Assembly (NCBI GenBank): GCA_949287095.1
Contig: CASEFA010000002.1
Span: forward strand, 82,623 to 146,622
Origin: an uncultured Bacillota bacterium
GTDB taxonomy: Bacteria; Bacillota; Clostridia; Peptostreptococcales; Anaerovoracaceae
Length of the DNA stretch: 64,000 nucleotides
Direction of reading: 5' to 3'
This document shows, piece by piece, positions 17,089 to 25,209 of this stretch. Position numbers and translations under genes: made by a program. The stretch's first letter is position 1. Every line of letters starts with the position of its first letter. The notes under the pieces are model-generated. The model was not told the DNA's origin. It was given only the letters and a program-made list of their open reading frames with translations, and made no database searches.

Positions 17089-17107
17089 TCAGGCGCAGCC
17101 GGGAACC

Positions 17108-17137
17108 TTGACAAAGGCCGTAAAACTCTATTATACT
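17108..17137 (+). promoter_or_regulatory. promoter of tRNA-Arg
   Basis: TTGACA (17108-17113), 18 bases, TATACT (17132-17137), 11 bases before the mature tRNA 5' end. Confidence 0.75.
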
Positions 17138-17148
17138 AACTGTGTTAT

Positions 17149-17225
17149 GCGTCATTAGCTCAGTTGGATAGAGTGCCTGATTCCGAATCAGTAGGCCGCA
17201 GGTTCGAGTCCTGTATGACGCACCA
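17149..17225 (+). tRNA. tRNA-Arg (CCG anticodon)
   Basis: A 77-base cloverleaf with CCA encoded. The acceptor arms GCGTCAT and ATGACGC pair perfectly, with discriminator A and CCA at 17223-17225. The D arm is GCTC..GAGT, the anticodon loop TTCCGAA gives anticodon CCG (reads CGG, Arg), and the T arm is GCAGG-TTCGAGT-CCTGT. The top pair of the anticodon stem is a C-U mismatch. A promoter and terminator bracket it as a single transcription unit. Confidence 0.95.
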
Positions 17226-17229
17226 CGGG

Positions 17230-17256
17230 CAGCCCTCCATATCGGAGGGCTGTTTT
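17230..17256 (+). terminator. terminator after tRNA-Arg
   Basis: CAGCCCTCC (17230-17238) and GGAGGGCTG (17244-17252) form a nine-pair stem followed by TTTT. Confidence 0.85.
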
Positions 17257-17274
17257 CGCTTCATCAGAAATTTA

Positions 17275-17324
17275 TTGACATCGTGTCAGCGAAGTGATAT
17301 ACTACGCATAGTGACACGGCGTCA
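17275..17324 (+). promoter_or_regulatory. promoter with two 13-bp operators for the flavodoxin-TetR operon
   Basis: TTGACA (17275-17280), 17 bases, TATACT (17298-17303). Two related palindromes bracket it: TGACA-TCG-TGTCA (17276-17288) overlaps the -35 box and TGACACGGCGTCA (17312-17324) lies just after the -10. The TetR gene is second in the operon, so autorepression is the simplest reading. Confidence 0.7.
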
Positions 17325-17403
17325 GAATGATCTGTCGAAGCACTGCGCCGTTAAAACAACTGAAGAAACAGTCAGAAAAAGCGACAAAGAGGAGTGTGAT
17401 ATC

Positions 17404-17874
17404 ATGAGTAAGATTCTTGTGGCATATTTTTCGGCGAGCGGAGTTACAAAACTTACGGCTGAGGAAATTGCCGGAGCTGTAAACGGCAATCTTTATGAGA
17501 TCAGGCCGGCGCAGCCATATACGAAGGCGGACCTGGACTGGACGGACAAGAAGAGCCGCAGCACCATAGAAATGAACGACCCGGACTGCCGTCCGGAGAT
17601 AGCAGAACCGGTTACGGGTATGGAGCAGTACGACACGGTCTTTGTGGGATTTCCGGTATGGTGGTACGTGGAGCCTAAGATAGTGGACACCTTCCTGGAA
17701 AGCTACGACTTTGCCGGAAAGACGGTGATTCCTTTTGCAACGTCGGGAGGAAGCGGAATCGGCGGCGCGGAGGAGAGCATGAAGAAGCGCTGCAAGGGAG
17801 CGCAGTGGAAGAAAGGCAGACTCCTAAACGGTTCCGGCGCCGGCGAATGGGCAAAGAAGGTATTGAGCGAATAG
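17404..17874 (+). CDS. flavodoxin
   Basis: FMN-binding electron carrier of 156 residues. The N-terminal [14 protein letters not shown] loop binds the FMN phosphate; the [15 protein letters not shown] and [12 protein letters not shown] loops surround the isoalloxazine ring in this family of long-loop clostridial flavodoxins. A longer open frame runs back through the tRNA, but the ATG at 17404 has GAGGAG 9 bases upstream and matches where the family begins. It is followed 15 bases later by a TetR regulator, with paired operators in the promoter, so expression is probably induced by a small molecule that releases the repressor. Such flavodoxins are often linked to quinone or redox stress, which is inference here. 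Confidence 0.9.
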   Translation: MSKILVAYFSASGVTKLTAEEIAGAVNGNLYEIRPAQPYTKADLDWTDKKSRSTIEMNDPDCRPEIAEPVTGMEQYDTVFVGFPVWWYVEPKIVDTFLESYDFAGKTVIPFATSGGSGIGGAEESMKKRCKGAQWKKGRLLNGSGAGEWAKKVLSE

Positions 17875-17889
17875 GGGAGATGGACGGAT

Positions 17890-18516
17890 ATGCCAAAAGG
17901 TTCAAAGGAGCTTACGGAGGCAAGGCGCGAGGAGATAATAGACGCCTGCGCGGGACTTTATAAAACCATGAGCTTCAGAGATATTACCATTCGTGACATA
18001 GGAAACGAGACGTCCTTTACCCGCACGTCCATATATAACTATTTCCGGACAAAGGAAGAAATCTTTCTGGCCCTTCTGCAGCGGGAGCATGAGGCCTGGG
18101 CCTGCGATATAACCGGGTTTACGGAGTCAGCGGAGACGGTGACGGCCGGGGAATTCGCGTCGGCTATGGCGGAGATTCTCGAAAAGAGGGAATGTATGTT
18201 GAAGCTGATGTCCATGAACATATACGACATGGAAACTAACAGCAGGCTGGAAAATCTGGTTGAATTCAAGAGAGCCTACGCAGCTTCGCTGGGAGCGGTT
18301 GAAGAGGCGCTGAAAAAGTTCTTCCCGTCAATGAGCGAAGGGGACAGGCAGGACTTCGTCTACGGACTCTTCCCGTTTATGTTCGGCGTTTACCCTTACT
18401 CCCACCACACGGAAAAGCAGACGAAGGCCATGGAAATTGCCGGGATAAGTCTTGACAGCCGCACGATAAAGGGACTGGTACAGCCTTTTATACTGAAGAT
18501 GCTTAAAGCGGAATAA
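17890..18516 (+). CDS. TetR/AcrR family transcriptional regulator
   Basis: DNA-binding repressor of 208 residues. The N-terminal helix-turn-helix is clear: ITIRDIGNETSFTRTSIYNYF with the following RTKEEIFLALL, at about residues 34-62. The C-terminal ligand-binding region is divergent, as usual for the family. It sits 15 bases after the flavodoxin gene and probably binds the two TGAC..GTCA palindromes in the operon promoter. The inducer is unknown. Confidence 0.9.
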   Translation: MPKGSKELTEARREEIIDACAGLYKTMSFRDITIRDIGNETSFTRTSIYNYFRTKEEIFLALLQREHEAWACDITGFTESAETVTAGEFASAMAEILEKRECMLKLMSMNIYDMETNSRLENLVEFKRAYAASLGAVEEALKKFFPSMSEGDRQDFVYGLFPFMFGVYPYSHHTEKQTKAMEIAGISLDSRTIKGLVQPFILKMLKAE

Positions 18517-18544
18517 ATAATTTAAACTGAAGGAGAATTTGAAC

Positions 18545-19687
18545 ATGGAAAACAACAAGAACGCATCCAAGGTGTATTTCACCGATTTCAGATGCAGACC
18601 GGACGAGGGACCCGCCGACAAGCTGAAGAGGCTTATAAAGACGGCGGGCATCGATCAGATAGACATGAACGGAAAGTTCGTAGCTATCAAGATGCACTTC
18701 GGAGAGCTTGGAAACATGAGCTTTTTAAGGCCGAACTACGCAAAGGCTGTTGCGGATACCGTTAAAAGTCTCGGAGGAAAACCTTTCCTGACAGACTGCA
18801 ACACCCTCTATCCGGGAAGCAGAAAGAACGCCCTCGAGCATCTTTACTGCGCATGGGAAAACGGATTTACGCCGCTTTCCGCAGGATGTCCCGTTATCAT
18901 AGGCGACGGACTCAAGGGTACAGACGACATAGCCGTTCCCGTTAAAGGCGGAGAATACGTTAAAGAAGCGAAAATAGGTCATGCCGTTATGGACGCCGAC
19001 ATCTTCATCTCCCTTACTCACTTTAAGGGACACGAGATGACGGGCTTCGGCGGAACCATTAAGAACATCGGAATGGGATGCGGTTCCAGAGCCGGAAAGA
19101 AGGACCAGCACTGCAACGGCAAGCCTATCATAGACCCGGAAAAGTGCCGCGGATGTAAGAGATGCCTGAAAGAGTGCGCCAACGATGGCCTTCACTTTGA
19201 CGAGGCGACGGGGAAGATGACTCTGAATGCGGACAACTGCGTAGGCTGCGGAAGATGTATAGGAGCCTGCAACTTCGACGCCATAGATTTTGCTCAGGAT
19301 GCGGCCGTAAAGGAGCTTAACTGCCGAATGGCCGAGTACACAAAGGCTGTAGTGGACGGAAGACCGAACTTCCATATTTCCGTAGTATGCGACATATCTC
19401 CGACCTGCGACTGCCATGCCGGAAACGACGTGCCTATCCTCCCTGACATCGGCATATTTGCATCCTTTGATCCTTTGGCGTTAGACCAGGCCTGTGTGGA
19501 CGCATGTCTTAAGCAGGATCCGATGCCTAATACTCAGCTGACCGAGGAAATGGCAAAGGAAGGCTTCTGTGACCATCACGACCACTTCGACAATGCCAAC
19601 CCGAACACCGAGTATAAGACCTGCCTCGCTCACGGCGAGAAGATCGGCCTGGGAAGCAGGAACTACGAGATCGTAACAGTAAAGTAG
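18545..19687 (+). CDS. DUF362 domain protein with two 4Fe-4S clusters
   Basis: A 380-residue iron-sulfur protein. The DUF362 domain occupies about residues 1-190 (KVYFTDFR at the start, KMHFGELGNMSFLRP, then HFKGHEMTGFGG near 165). A two-cluster ferredoxin module follows, with CRGCKRCLKEC near residue 201 and CVGCGRCIGAC near 232, and a C-terminal DUF362 portion. Such proteins are presumed electron carriers or redox enzymes without a proven reaction. The in-frame TTG at 18539 is less likely than the ATG at 18545, which has AAGGAG about 9 bases upstream. It lies 28 bases after the TetR gene and may belong to the same redox-related operon. Confidence 0.85.
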   Translation: MENNKNASKVYFTDFRCRPDEGPADKLKRLIKTAGIDQIDMNGKFVAIKMHFGELGNMSFLRPNYAKAVADTVKSLGGKPFLTDCNTLYPGSRKNALEHLYCAWENGFTPLSAGCPVIIGDGLKGTDDIAVPVKGGEYVKEAKIGHAVMDADIFISLTHFKGHEMTGFGGTIKNIGMGCGSRAGKKDQHCNGKPIIDPEKCRGCKRCLKECANDGLHFDEATGKMTLNADNCVGCGRCIGACNFDAIDFAQDAAVKELNCRMAEYTKAVVDGRPNFHISVVCDISPTCDCHAGNDVPILPDIGIFASFDPLALDQACVDACLKQDPMPNTQLTEEMAKEGFCDHHDHFDNANPNTEYKTCLAHGEKIGLGSRNYEIVTVK

Positions 19688-19763
19688 AGACGGCGCAGAC
19701 AGAAAACGGGAAGATACAGCCGGGGAAAATTCGAAAAACCCCTGCATCAGGCGGAATTTCTCA

Positions 19764-19792
19764 TTGACAAGCCTTGCCCCGAATGTTAAACT
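19764..19792 (+). promoter_or_regulatory. promoter of the infC-rpmI-rplT operon
   Basis: TTGACA (19764-19769), 17 bases, TAAACT (19787-19792). It would start a leader of about 140 bases before the AUU start of infC. Confidence 0.75.
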
Positions 19793-19804
19793 ATCAGGGT
19801 ATGA

Positions 19805-19930
19805 AGAAGAAGTTATCCGCTTCTCACCCTGCGGACAGAAGGCTTTGTCAGGGTTAATACTTTGAAAACGGTGCGCTTTTTGCGTGCGTATGAGCGGATA
19901 CTTCATGTATCCGCTTTTATATTACACAGG
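19805..19930 (+). promoter_or_regulatory. infC operon leader with terminator and competing antiterminator (L20-leader-like)
   Basis: AGCGGATAC (19893-19901) and GTATCCGCT (19907-19915) form a nine-pair terminator ending in TTTTAT, 12 bases before the AGGAGGTG. An upstream copy of TATCCGCT (19814-19821) can pair with AGCGGATA (19893-19900) and undo it. This switch architecture fits the L20-binding leader known for Firmicutes infC operons, in which ribosomal protein L20 promotes termination. Membership in that Rfam family was not computed. Confidence 0.7.
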
Positions 19931-19941
19931 AGGTGCTCGTT

Positions 19942-20457
19942 ATTAGCAAGGAGAACAAGATCAACGAAGAAATTCGTGATAAGGAGCTGCGCGTCATCGA
20001 CGAAAACGGTGAAATGATAGGTATCATCAGCAGAGAAGAAGCTCTGGCATTAGCCGAGGAGAAGAAGCTGGACCTTGTAAACATTTCTCCTAACGCCAAG
20101 CCGCCGGTATGCAAGCTTCTCGACTACGGAAAGTACAGATATGACCTTCAGAAGCGTGAGAAGGAAGCCAGGAAAAAGCAGAAAACCATGCAGGTGAAGG
20201 AGATCAGACTCAGCACTTTCATCGAGGATCACGACATACAGGTGAAGGCTACCACCGCATCCAAATTTCTTAAGGACGGCGATAAGGTGAAGGTATCCCT
20301 TCGCTTCCGCGGAAGAGAGAGAGACCATACAGCCAGAGGCCGCGAGGTAATGGACAAGTTTGCGGAAATCTGCGCAGACGTCGGCGTAGTCGATAAGAAG
20401 CCGACCTTCGAAGGCAGAAGCCTGACAATGTTCTTAGCACCTAAACCGGAAAAGTAG
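19942..20457 (+). CDS. infC: translation initiation factor IF-3, AUU start
   Basis: IF-3 of 171 residues, a cytosolic factor that binds the 30S subunit and checks the start codon and initiator tRNA. The N-terminal domain reads [24 protein letters not shown], the linker is the basic [15 protein letters not shown] stretch, and the C-terminal domain carries [18 protein letters not shown] at 19928-19935 is spaced 6 bases from an ATT at 19942; the only other candidate, GTG at 19933, lies inside the ribosome binding site. AUU starts are the known self-regulation device of infC: IF-3 discriminates against its own non-canonical start. rpmI follows 32 bases later. Confidence 0.95.
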   Translation: MSKENKINEEIRDKELRVIDENGEMIGIISREEALALAEEKKLDLVNISPNAKPPVCKLLDYGKYRYDLQKREKEARKKQKTMQVKEIRLSTFIEDHDIQVKATTASKFLKDGDKVKVSLRFRGRERDHTARGREVMDKFAEICADVGVVDKKPTFEGRSLTMFLAPKPEK

Positions 20458-20489
20458 ACAATAATAATTATCATAGGAGGGTAAATCAG

Positions 20490-20690
20490 ATGGCAAAGAA
20501 TAAGATGAAGTCCCACAGAGGCGCATGCAAGAGAATGAAGCTTACCGGAAGCGGTAAGGTTAAGAGAAACAAGGCATATAAGAGCCACATCCTTACTAAG
20601 AAGACGGCTAAGAGAAAGAGAGGCCTGAGAAAGGCTACCACTCTGTCCAGCGCTGACGAGAAGAGAATGTTAAGATCAATGGCTAAATAG
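20490..20690 (+). CDS. rpmI: 50S ribosomal protein L35
   Basis: A 66-residue, very basic protein of the large subunit. [33 protein letters not shown] matches L35 throughout when read in short blocks ([24 protein letters not shown]). GGAGGG precedes the ATG. It is second of the three-gene infC-rpmI-rplT operon and subject to the same leader control. Confidence 0.97.
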   Translation: MAKNKMKSHRGACKRMKLTGSGKVKRNKAYKSHILTKKTAKRKRGLRKATTLSSADEKRMLRSMAK

Positions 20691-20713
20691 GAAAGGTAAG
20701 GAGGTAAATATAA

Positions 20714-21073
20714 ATGGCAAGAGTTAAAAAGGGTGTTAACGCACATAAGAGACATAAGAAGATTTTAAAGCAGGCTAAGGGCTACTACGGCGCTAAGAGC
20801 AAGGTTTTCAGAGCGGCTAATCCGGCTGTAATGAGAGCTCTCCGCTCCGCATACGTGGGAAGAAAGCTGAAGAAGAGACAGTACAGACAGATGTGGATCG
20901 CAAGAATCAACGCTGCTGCAAGAATGAACGGCATGTCCTACAGCAGACTCATGGACGGTCTTAAGAAGAGCGGAATCGAAATCAACAGAAAGATGCTCTC
21001 CGAGATGGCTATCCACGACGCTGCAGGCTTTGCGCAGCTCTGCGAAACCGCTAAGGCTAACTGCGGAAAATAA
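20714..21073 (+). CDS. rplT: 50S ribosomal protein L20
   Basis: A 119-residue large-subunit protein. [16 protein letters not shown] at the start and [17 protein letters not shown] near residue 70 are typical of L20. In Firmicutes L20 represses this operon by binding the leader, which agrees with the attenuator seen upstream of infC. GGAGG lies 9 bases before the ATG, and a terminator follows the stop codon. Confidence 0.97.
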   Translation: MARVKKGVNAHKRHKKILKQAKGYYGAKSKVFRAANPAVMRALRSAYVGRKLKKRQYRQMWIARINAAARMNGMSYSRLMDGLKKSGIEINRKMLSEMAIHDAAGFAQLCETAKANCGK

Positions 21074-21087
21074 ATTGAGAAAACAGG

Positions 21088-21119
21088 GGACGTTCTGGCA
21101 TATGTCGGGACGTCCTTTT
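21088..21119 (+). terminator. terminator after rplT
   Basis: GGACGT (21088-21093) pairs with ACGTCC (21110-21115), extended inward by TC with GG, followed by TTTT. Confidence 0.7.
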
Positions 21120-21130
21120 GCATCGGGCTC

Positions 21131-21159
21131 TTGTAATTTAAAGGGTTGTAGGGTATTAT
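21131..21159 (+). promoter_or_regulatory. putative promoter of the lar gene run
   Basis: TTGTAA (21131-21136), 17 bases, TATTAT (21154-21159), about 60 bases before larE. No other strong promoter was noticed before 30.38 kb, so this may drive the whole gene run. Confidence 0.5.
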
Positions 21160-21218
21160 ATACTCATGACAAAATGTGCATTTTCCGAGAAGTTTAACGA
21201 AAAAATACGGGGTGTGAG

Positions 21219-21974
21219 ATGGAGTTAAAGTTTTTTTTTAAAGAACATCCGAAAGCCGCTTTAGGCTTTTCCGGCGGGGTAGATTCGGTCTACCTTCTCT
21301 ATGCCGGTCTGAAAGCGGGAGCGGACATAAAAGCGTATTACGTAAAAACGGCCTTTCAGCCGGCCTTTGAGCTTGCGGATGCGGTGAGAGCAGCCGGCGA
21401 GATGGGAGCAGGCCTTGAGATAATAGAACTTGACGCGCTTGCGGACGATAAGGTGAGGATGAATCCGCCGGACCGATGCTACTACTGCAAGAGGCGTATT
21501 TTTTCCGCCGTTGCGGCGGCTGCCTTAAAGGACGGATACGATGTGCTCCTCGATGGAACCAACGCAAGCGACGATGCGGGGGACCGTCCGGGAATGAAAG
21601 CGACGAAAGAGCTGAAGGTTTTGTCCCCTCTGAAGGAGGCGGGTCTTACAAAGAAGGATGTAAGAAGGCTCTCAAAGGAAGCGGGACTTTTCACGTGGGA
21701 CAAGCCTTCCTATGCGTGCCTTGCCACGAGGATTCCGGCGGGTGAGGAGATTACCCGGGATAAGCTTGCGAGGACGGAAAAAGCCGAGGAGGCGCTGAAA
21801 AGCCTGGGATTTCGTGACTTCAGAATAAGGTATATGGGGGGAGCGGGAAAGCTTCAGCTTACGGCAGCCGATATGGAGAAGGCCTTCGCCGTGAGAAAAG
21901 AAATAAAGAAAGCCCTTGACGGGCTGTACGACGGCATTCTTATCGACCTGGAGGAAAGAAATGGATCAGATTGA
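21219..21974 (+). CDS. larE: LarE, ATP-dependent sulfur transferase for nickel-pincer cofactor synthesis
   Basis: PP-loop enzyme of 251 residues that adenylates the carboxylates of P2CMN and transfers sulfur to make the thiocarboxylates of the nickel-pincer nucleotide. The PP-loop GFSGGVDSVYL is near residue 16, the DRCYYCKRRIF cysteine pair near 86, and SYACLATRIPAG near 165; in L. plantarum LarE a single cysteine in the corresponding late segment is sacrificed. Whether this protein uses a sacrificial cysteine or a 4Fe-4S cluster cannot be settled from sequence. It overlaps larB by 14 bases, so the pair is translationally coupled. Confidence 0.92.
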   Translation: MELKFFFKEHPKAALGFSGGVDSVYLLYAGLKAGADIKAYYVKTAFQPAFELADAVRAAGEMGAGLEIIELDALADDKVRMNPPDRCYYCKRRIFSAVAAAALKDGYDVLLDGTNASDDAGDRPGMKATKELKVLSPLKEAGLTKKDVRRLSKEAGLFTWDKPSYACLATRIPAGEEITRDKLARTEKAEEALKSLGFRDFRIRYMGGAGKLQLTAADMEKAFAVRKEIKKALDGLYDGILIDLEERNGSD

Positions 21975-22719
21975 GATAAAGAAGCTGCTTGAGAATGTGG
22001 CAAAGGGTGAAATCTCCGTGGAGGATGCTCTCTTTAAGATGAAGATGCAGCCCTTTGAGGAAATAGAAGGTATGGCTGTTTTAGACAGCCACAGAGGCGT
22101 GAGACAGGGCATGAGCGAAGTCATCTACGGGGCGGGCAAGACTCCGGAGCAGATAGATACCATAGCCCACGCACTGTACGGAGGCGGACAGAAGACTGTG
22201 CTCATAACGAGAATGAGCAGGGAGGCGGCGGATTATTTCCACAAGGACATTCCGTTCACCTATCACCCGGATGCGAGAATCGGAATCGCAGGGGAAAAGA
22301 GCGAGGTCAAGTACAGCGGAACCATTCTCGTTGCAACCGGCGGAACCAGCGACATACCCGTAGCCGAAGAGGCAGCCATTACGGCGGAGGTCTTCGGCAA
22401 CAAGGTGAAAAGACTGTACGATGTTGGAGTTGCGGGCATACACAGACTTCTTTCCCACAGCGAGGACATAATGAACGCCAACGTCATAATCGCCATCGCC
22501 GGAATGGAGGGAGCCCTTGCCAGCGTAATAGGGGGCCTTGCTGACTGTCCCGTTATCGCCGTGCCTACAAGCGTAGGATACGGAACGGCTCTTGGCGGAG
22601 TTACGGCCCTTCTTTCCATGCTTAATTCCTGCGCCAGCGGAGTCAGCGTGGTAAACATCGACAACGGATTCGGAGCGGGCTACCTTGCAAGCATGATAAA
22701 CAGAATGGGAGAAAAGTAG
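21961..22719 (+). CDS. larB: LarB, nickel-pincer cofactor biosynthesis carboxylase/hydrolase
   Basis: A 252-residue protein related to AIR carboxylase (PurE). LarB carboxylates nicotinic acid adenine dinucleotide at C5 and hydrolyses the phosphoanhydride to give P2CMN. The PurE-like segment ATGGTSDIPVAEEA near residue 127 and YDVGVAGIHRLL near 157 are clear, and GMEGALASVIGGLADCP follows. A longer reading frame starts at 21916, but GGAGGAAAG directly before the ATG at 21961 sets the start. Its stop codon abuts the larC ATG, with no bases between. Confidence 0.93.
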   Translation: MDQIEIKKLLENVAKGEISVEDALFKMKMQPFEEIEGMAVLDSHRGVRQGMSEVIYGAGKTPEQIDTIAHALYGGGQKTVLITRMSREAADYFHKDIPFTYHPDARIGIAGEKSEVKYSGTILVATGGTSDIPVAEEAAITAEVFGNKVKRLYDVGVAGIHRLLSHSEDIMNANVIIAIAGMEGALASVIGGLADCPVIAVPTSVGYGTALGGVTALLSMLNSCASGVSVVNIDNGFGAGYLASMINRMGEK

Positions 22720-24003
22720 ATGAAGACTTTGTACATACAGTGCGAAATGGGAGTCGCGGGAGACATGCTCATGGCGGCCCTCTGGGAGGCGGCGGGAAGC
22801 CGTCCCGAACTCATAGAAAGGCTTAACGCCATGGGAGTGCCGGGGCTTCACGTCGAGGCGGAGAAGGCTGAAAGTTGCGGAATTCACGGCACCCACATGA
22901 AGGTGGAAATCTTCGGAGTCGAGGAGATGGAGCACCATCATCACGACCATGACCATGAGCACCATGAACATCATCACGACCATCACGACCATGACCACGA
23001 ACACGGGCATCATCATCACCACGAGCACCATCACCACGGAATAGACGACGTGAAGGGAATTCTGGACGGCCTTGACATTTCAGATCATGCCAGAGAAAAC
23101 GCAAAGAAAGTATACGATATAATCGCGGCTGCTGAGAGTACCGTTCACGGCGTCGACATGAAGCACGTTCACTTCCACGAGGTTGGAAGCCTGGACGCGG
23201 TGGCGGACGTGGCGGGCTGCTGCATGCTCATAGATGAAATCGGCGCGGACAGGATAGTCGTTTCCCCCGTAAATACAGGGTCGGGAAGCGTAAAGTGCGC
23301 CCACGGGATTCTTCCGGTGCCCGCCCCTGCAACGGAGCTCATCTTAAGGGGAGTTCCGTGTTATTCGGGGAAGGTGGAGTCGGAACTCTGCACGCCGACG
23401 GGAGCCGCGCTGATAAAACACTTTGCGGATTCATTCGGGGCCATGCCGGTTATGACCGTGGAGACGGCAGGATACGGCATAGGGACGAAACGTTTTGAGA
23501 ACCACGCCAACTGTGTCAGAGTGCTCATAGGAGAAGAAACCGCGGAGAAGCGAGAGGCATACGATGACGAGGTTTACGAGCTTTCCGCCAATATAGACGA
23601 TATGACCGGAGAGGATATAGGCTTTGCCATTGAAATGCTGATGGAAGCGGGAGCCCTGGACGCCTATGCACAGGCCGTCACCATGAAAAAAACAAGACCT
23701 GCCGTGAAGCTCTGCTGCCTTTGCAGAGAGAAGGACAGGAAAACCATGACGGAGACAATGTTCAGACACACTTCGTCCATAGGTATAAGAGAGCAGAAAT
23801 TCGGAAGATATACCCTGAAGCGGCGGGAGATTTCCGGAGAGGTTTCCGGAGTAAAGGTGCGCGCAAAGGTTTCCGAAGGATACGGAGTGAGAAGGGTAAA
23901 GGCGGAGTTTGACAGCGCAAGAGACCTTGCCGAAAAGACAGGCGTTACCCTGAAAGAGGCTAAGACTGCGATTCTTGAAGCGACGGGAGAGAAAGAAAAG
24001 TAA
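22720..24003 (+). CDS. larC: LarC, nickel insertion protein (single uninterrupted frame, His-rich)
   Basis: CTP-dependent nickel insertase (427 residues) completing the nickel-pincer nucleotide used by lactate racemase LarA and its relatives. The N-terminal YIQCEMGVAGDMLMAALWEA, a histidine/aspartate-rich stretch at about residues 70-107, the CTPTGAALIKHFAD segment near 225 and the C-terminal LarC2-type domain are present. In Lactiplantibacillus plantarum larC is split as larC1/larC2 and joined by programmed frameshifting; here it is one frame. The His-rich loop is a probable nickel store. It begins directly at the larB stop. No larA homologue occurs in this window. Confidence 0.93.
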   Translation: MKTLYIQCEMGVAGDMLMAALWEAAGSRPELIERLNAMGVPGLHVEAEKAESCGIHGTHMKVEIFGVEEMEHHHHDHDHEHHEHHHDHHDHDHEHGHHHHHEHHHHGIDDVKGILDGLDISDHARENAKKVYDIIAAAESTVHGVDMKHVHFHEVGSLDAVADVAGCCMLIDEIGADRIVVSPVNTGSGSVKCAHGILPVPAPATELILRGVPCYSGKVESELCTPTGAALIKHFADSFGAMPVMTVETAGYGIGTKRFENHANCVRVLIGEETAEKREAYDDEVYELSANIDDMTGEDIGFAIEMLMEAGALDAYAQAVTMKKTRPAVKLCCLCREKDRKTMTETMFRHTSSIGIREQKFGRYTLKRREISGEVSGVKVRAKVSEGYGVRRVKAEFDSARDLAEKTGVTLKEAKTAILEATGEKEK

Positions 24004-25181
24004 TGATAGCGGTATTCTTATCCCCCTTCTACATCGCGATGAACATATACATTGTCATAAGGCTGCTCAGGTGGCTGGGAGCCTGCCACACAAGGCTGGA
24101 GCACCCGGCGGTGTGGGTTGCCGTCATAACGGTGTATGCGTTCTTTGCGCTGAGCCCCGTAACGGGAATGCTTATTACGGCAGAACCCGTTCACAGCTGG
24201 CTTAAATACATAACCAACTACTGGACGGGAATCCTGCTCATAGGAGCGGTGGCTCTCGTCATAGGAGACGGAGCCAGATTCGTTCTCAACAGGACGGTCT
24301 GGAAGGAAAACCACCCGGACAGAAAGAGATTCATAGCAGGCGGCCTTTGCGTGATAATAGTCGTCCTTGGGGCAGGAGGCTACGGGATTATCCACGGAAA
24401 GGATATATCCGTGCGCCACGAGGTCGTTACGATAAATAAGTCGGCGAATACGGACGGACTCAGAATAGCCCTCGTAGCCGACCTTCATATAGGATACAAC
24501 TCATCTGTAGACCACATTCAGAAGATGGTTGACATTATAGAGGACGAAAATCCGGACATTGTCGTAATGGCGGGAGACATATTCGATAACGAGTACGACG
24601 CCATACCGGATAAGAGAGCCATGGCGGAAACTCTGAAGGAGATGACGGATAAGTATCCGACTTACGCATGCTGGGGAAACCACGACGTTGAGGAGATGAT
24701 TCTCGTAGGCTTCACCTTCGGAGGAGGCGCAAAGGACGATGGGAAGTTCAGAGAATTTCTTGACGACGCGGGGGTAATTCTCCTTGAGGACGAAACGGTT
24801 CTCACGGATGAAGGCGTATACATAGCGGGCCGAAAGGATCCGTCAAAGTCCGAAAAGGAAGGCGGCGGCAGGCTTTCACCTTCCGGGCTTCTTAAGGATG
24901 CGGACATGACAAAGCCTGTAATAGTCATAGCTCACCAGCCGGGCGAGCTCTCTGAGCTTTCGGAGGCGGGAGCGGATATAGACCTTTCCGGTCATACCCA
25001 CGACGGACAGATATTCCCGGGGAACCTTACCATAAACATTGCCTGGGAAAACCCGTACGGAGTGATGAAAGTAGGAAACATGACGTCCTTTGTCACTTCG
25101 GGGGTCGGAGTGTGGGGACCGCCCATGAGGATAGGAACAGACAACGAAGTTATGATTATAGATGTAAGCTTTAACAGATGA
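24003..25181 (+). CDS. membrane metallophosphoesterase, calcineurin-like
   Basis: A 392-residue membrane phosphoesterase. Four hydrophobic segments (about residues 1-25, 36-55, 72-95, 112-130) precede a calcineurin-like domain with the full set of metal motifs: DLHIG near 160, GDIFDN near 193, GNHD near 226, HQPGE near 310 and SGHTHDGQ near 328. Members of this YkuE/YaeI-like arrangement act on phospholipid-type or nucleotide substrates; the substrate here is unknown. The ATG overlaps the larC stop by one base, which couples its translation to the lar genes. Confidence 0.88.
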   Translation: MIAVFLSPFYIAMNIYIVIRLLRWLGACHTRLEHPAVWVAVITVYAFFALSPVTGMLITAEPVHSWLKYITNYWTGILLIGAVALVIGDGARFVLNRTVWKENHPDRKRFIAGGLCVIIVVLGAGGYGIIHGKDISVRHEVVTINKSANTDGLRIALVADLHIGYNSSVDHIQKMVDIIEDENPDIVVMAGDIFDNEYDAIPDKRAMAETLKEMTDKYPTYACWGNHDVEEMILVGFTFGGGAKDDGKFREFLDDAGVILLEDETVLTDEGVYIAGRKDPSKSEKEGGGRLSPSGLLKDADMTKPVIVIAHQPGELSELSEAGADIDLSGHTHDGQIFPGNLTINIAWENPYGVMKVGNMTSFVTSGVGVWGPPMRIGTDNEVMIIDVSFNR

Positions 25182-25209
25182 CATTGAGATGAGGCCGGGG
25201 GAAAAACCC

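Noticed and set aside
17149..17260. tRNA-Arg as an attachment site for an integrated element
   Set aside because: No integrase, and no direct repeat of the tRNA 3' end was noticed nearby; the flanking genes do not look mobile.
17164..17403. N-terminal extension of flavodoxin
   Set aside because: The extra codons run through tRNA-Arg, its terminator and the operon promoter, so they are not translated.
22081..23037. 318-residue minus-strand frame starting with Met/Val repeats
   Set aside because: The Met/Val repeat is the reverse reading of larC's His-rich codons; the frame is antisense to larB and larC.
22932..23040. Histidine-rich codons as a DNA repeat array
   Set aside because: The CAT/CAC/GAC pattern is irregular and reads in frame as larC's metal-binding loop; no CRISPR-like spacing is present.
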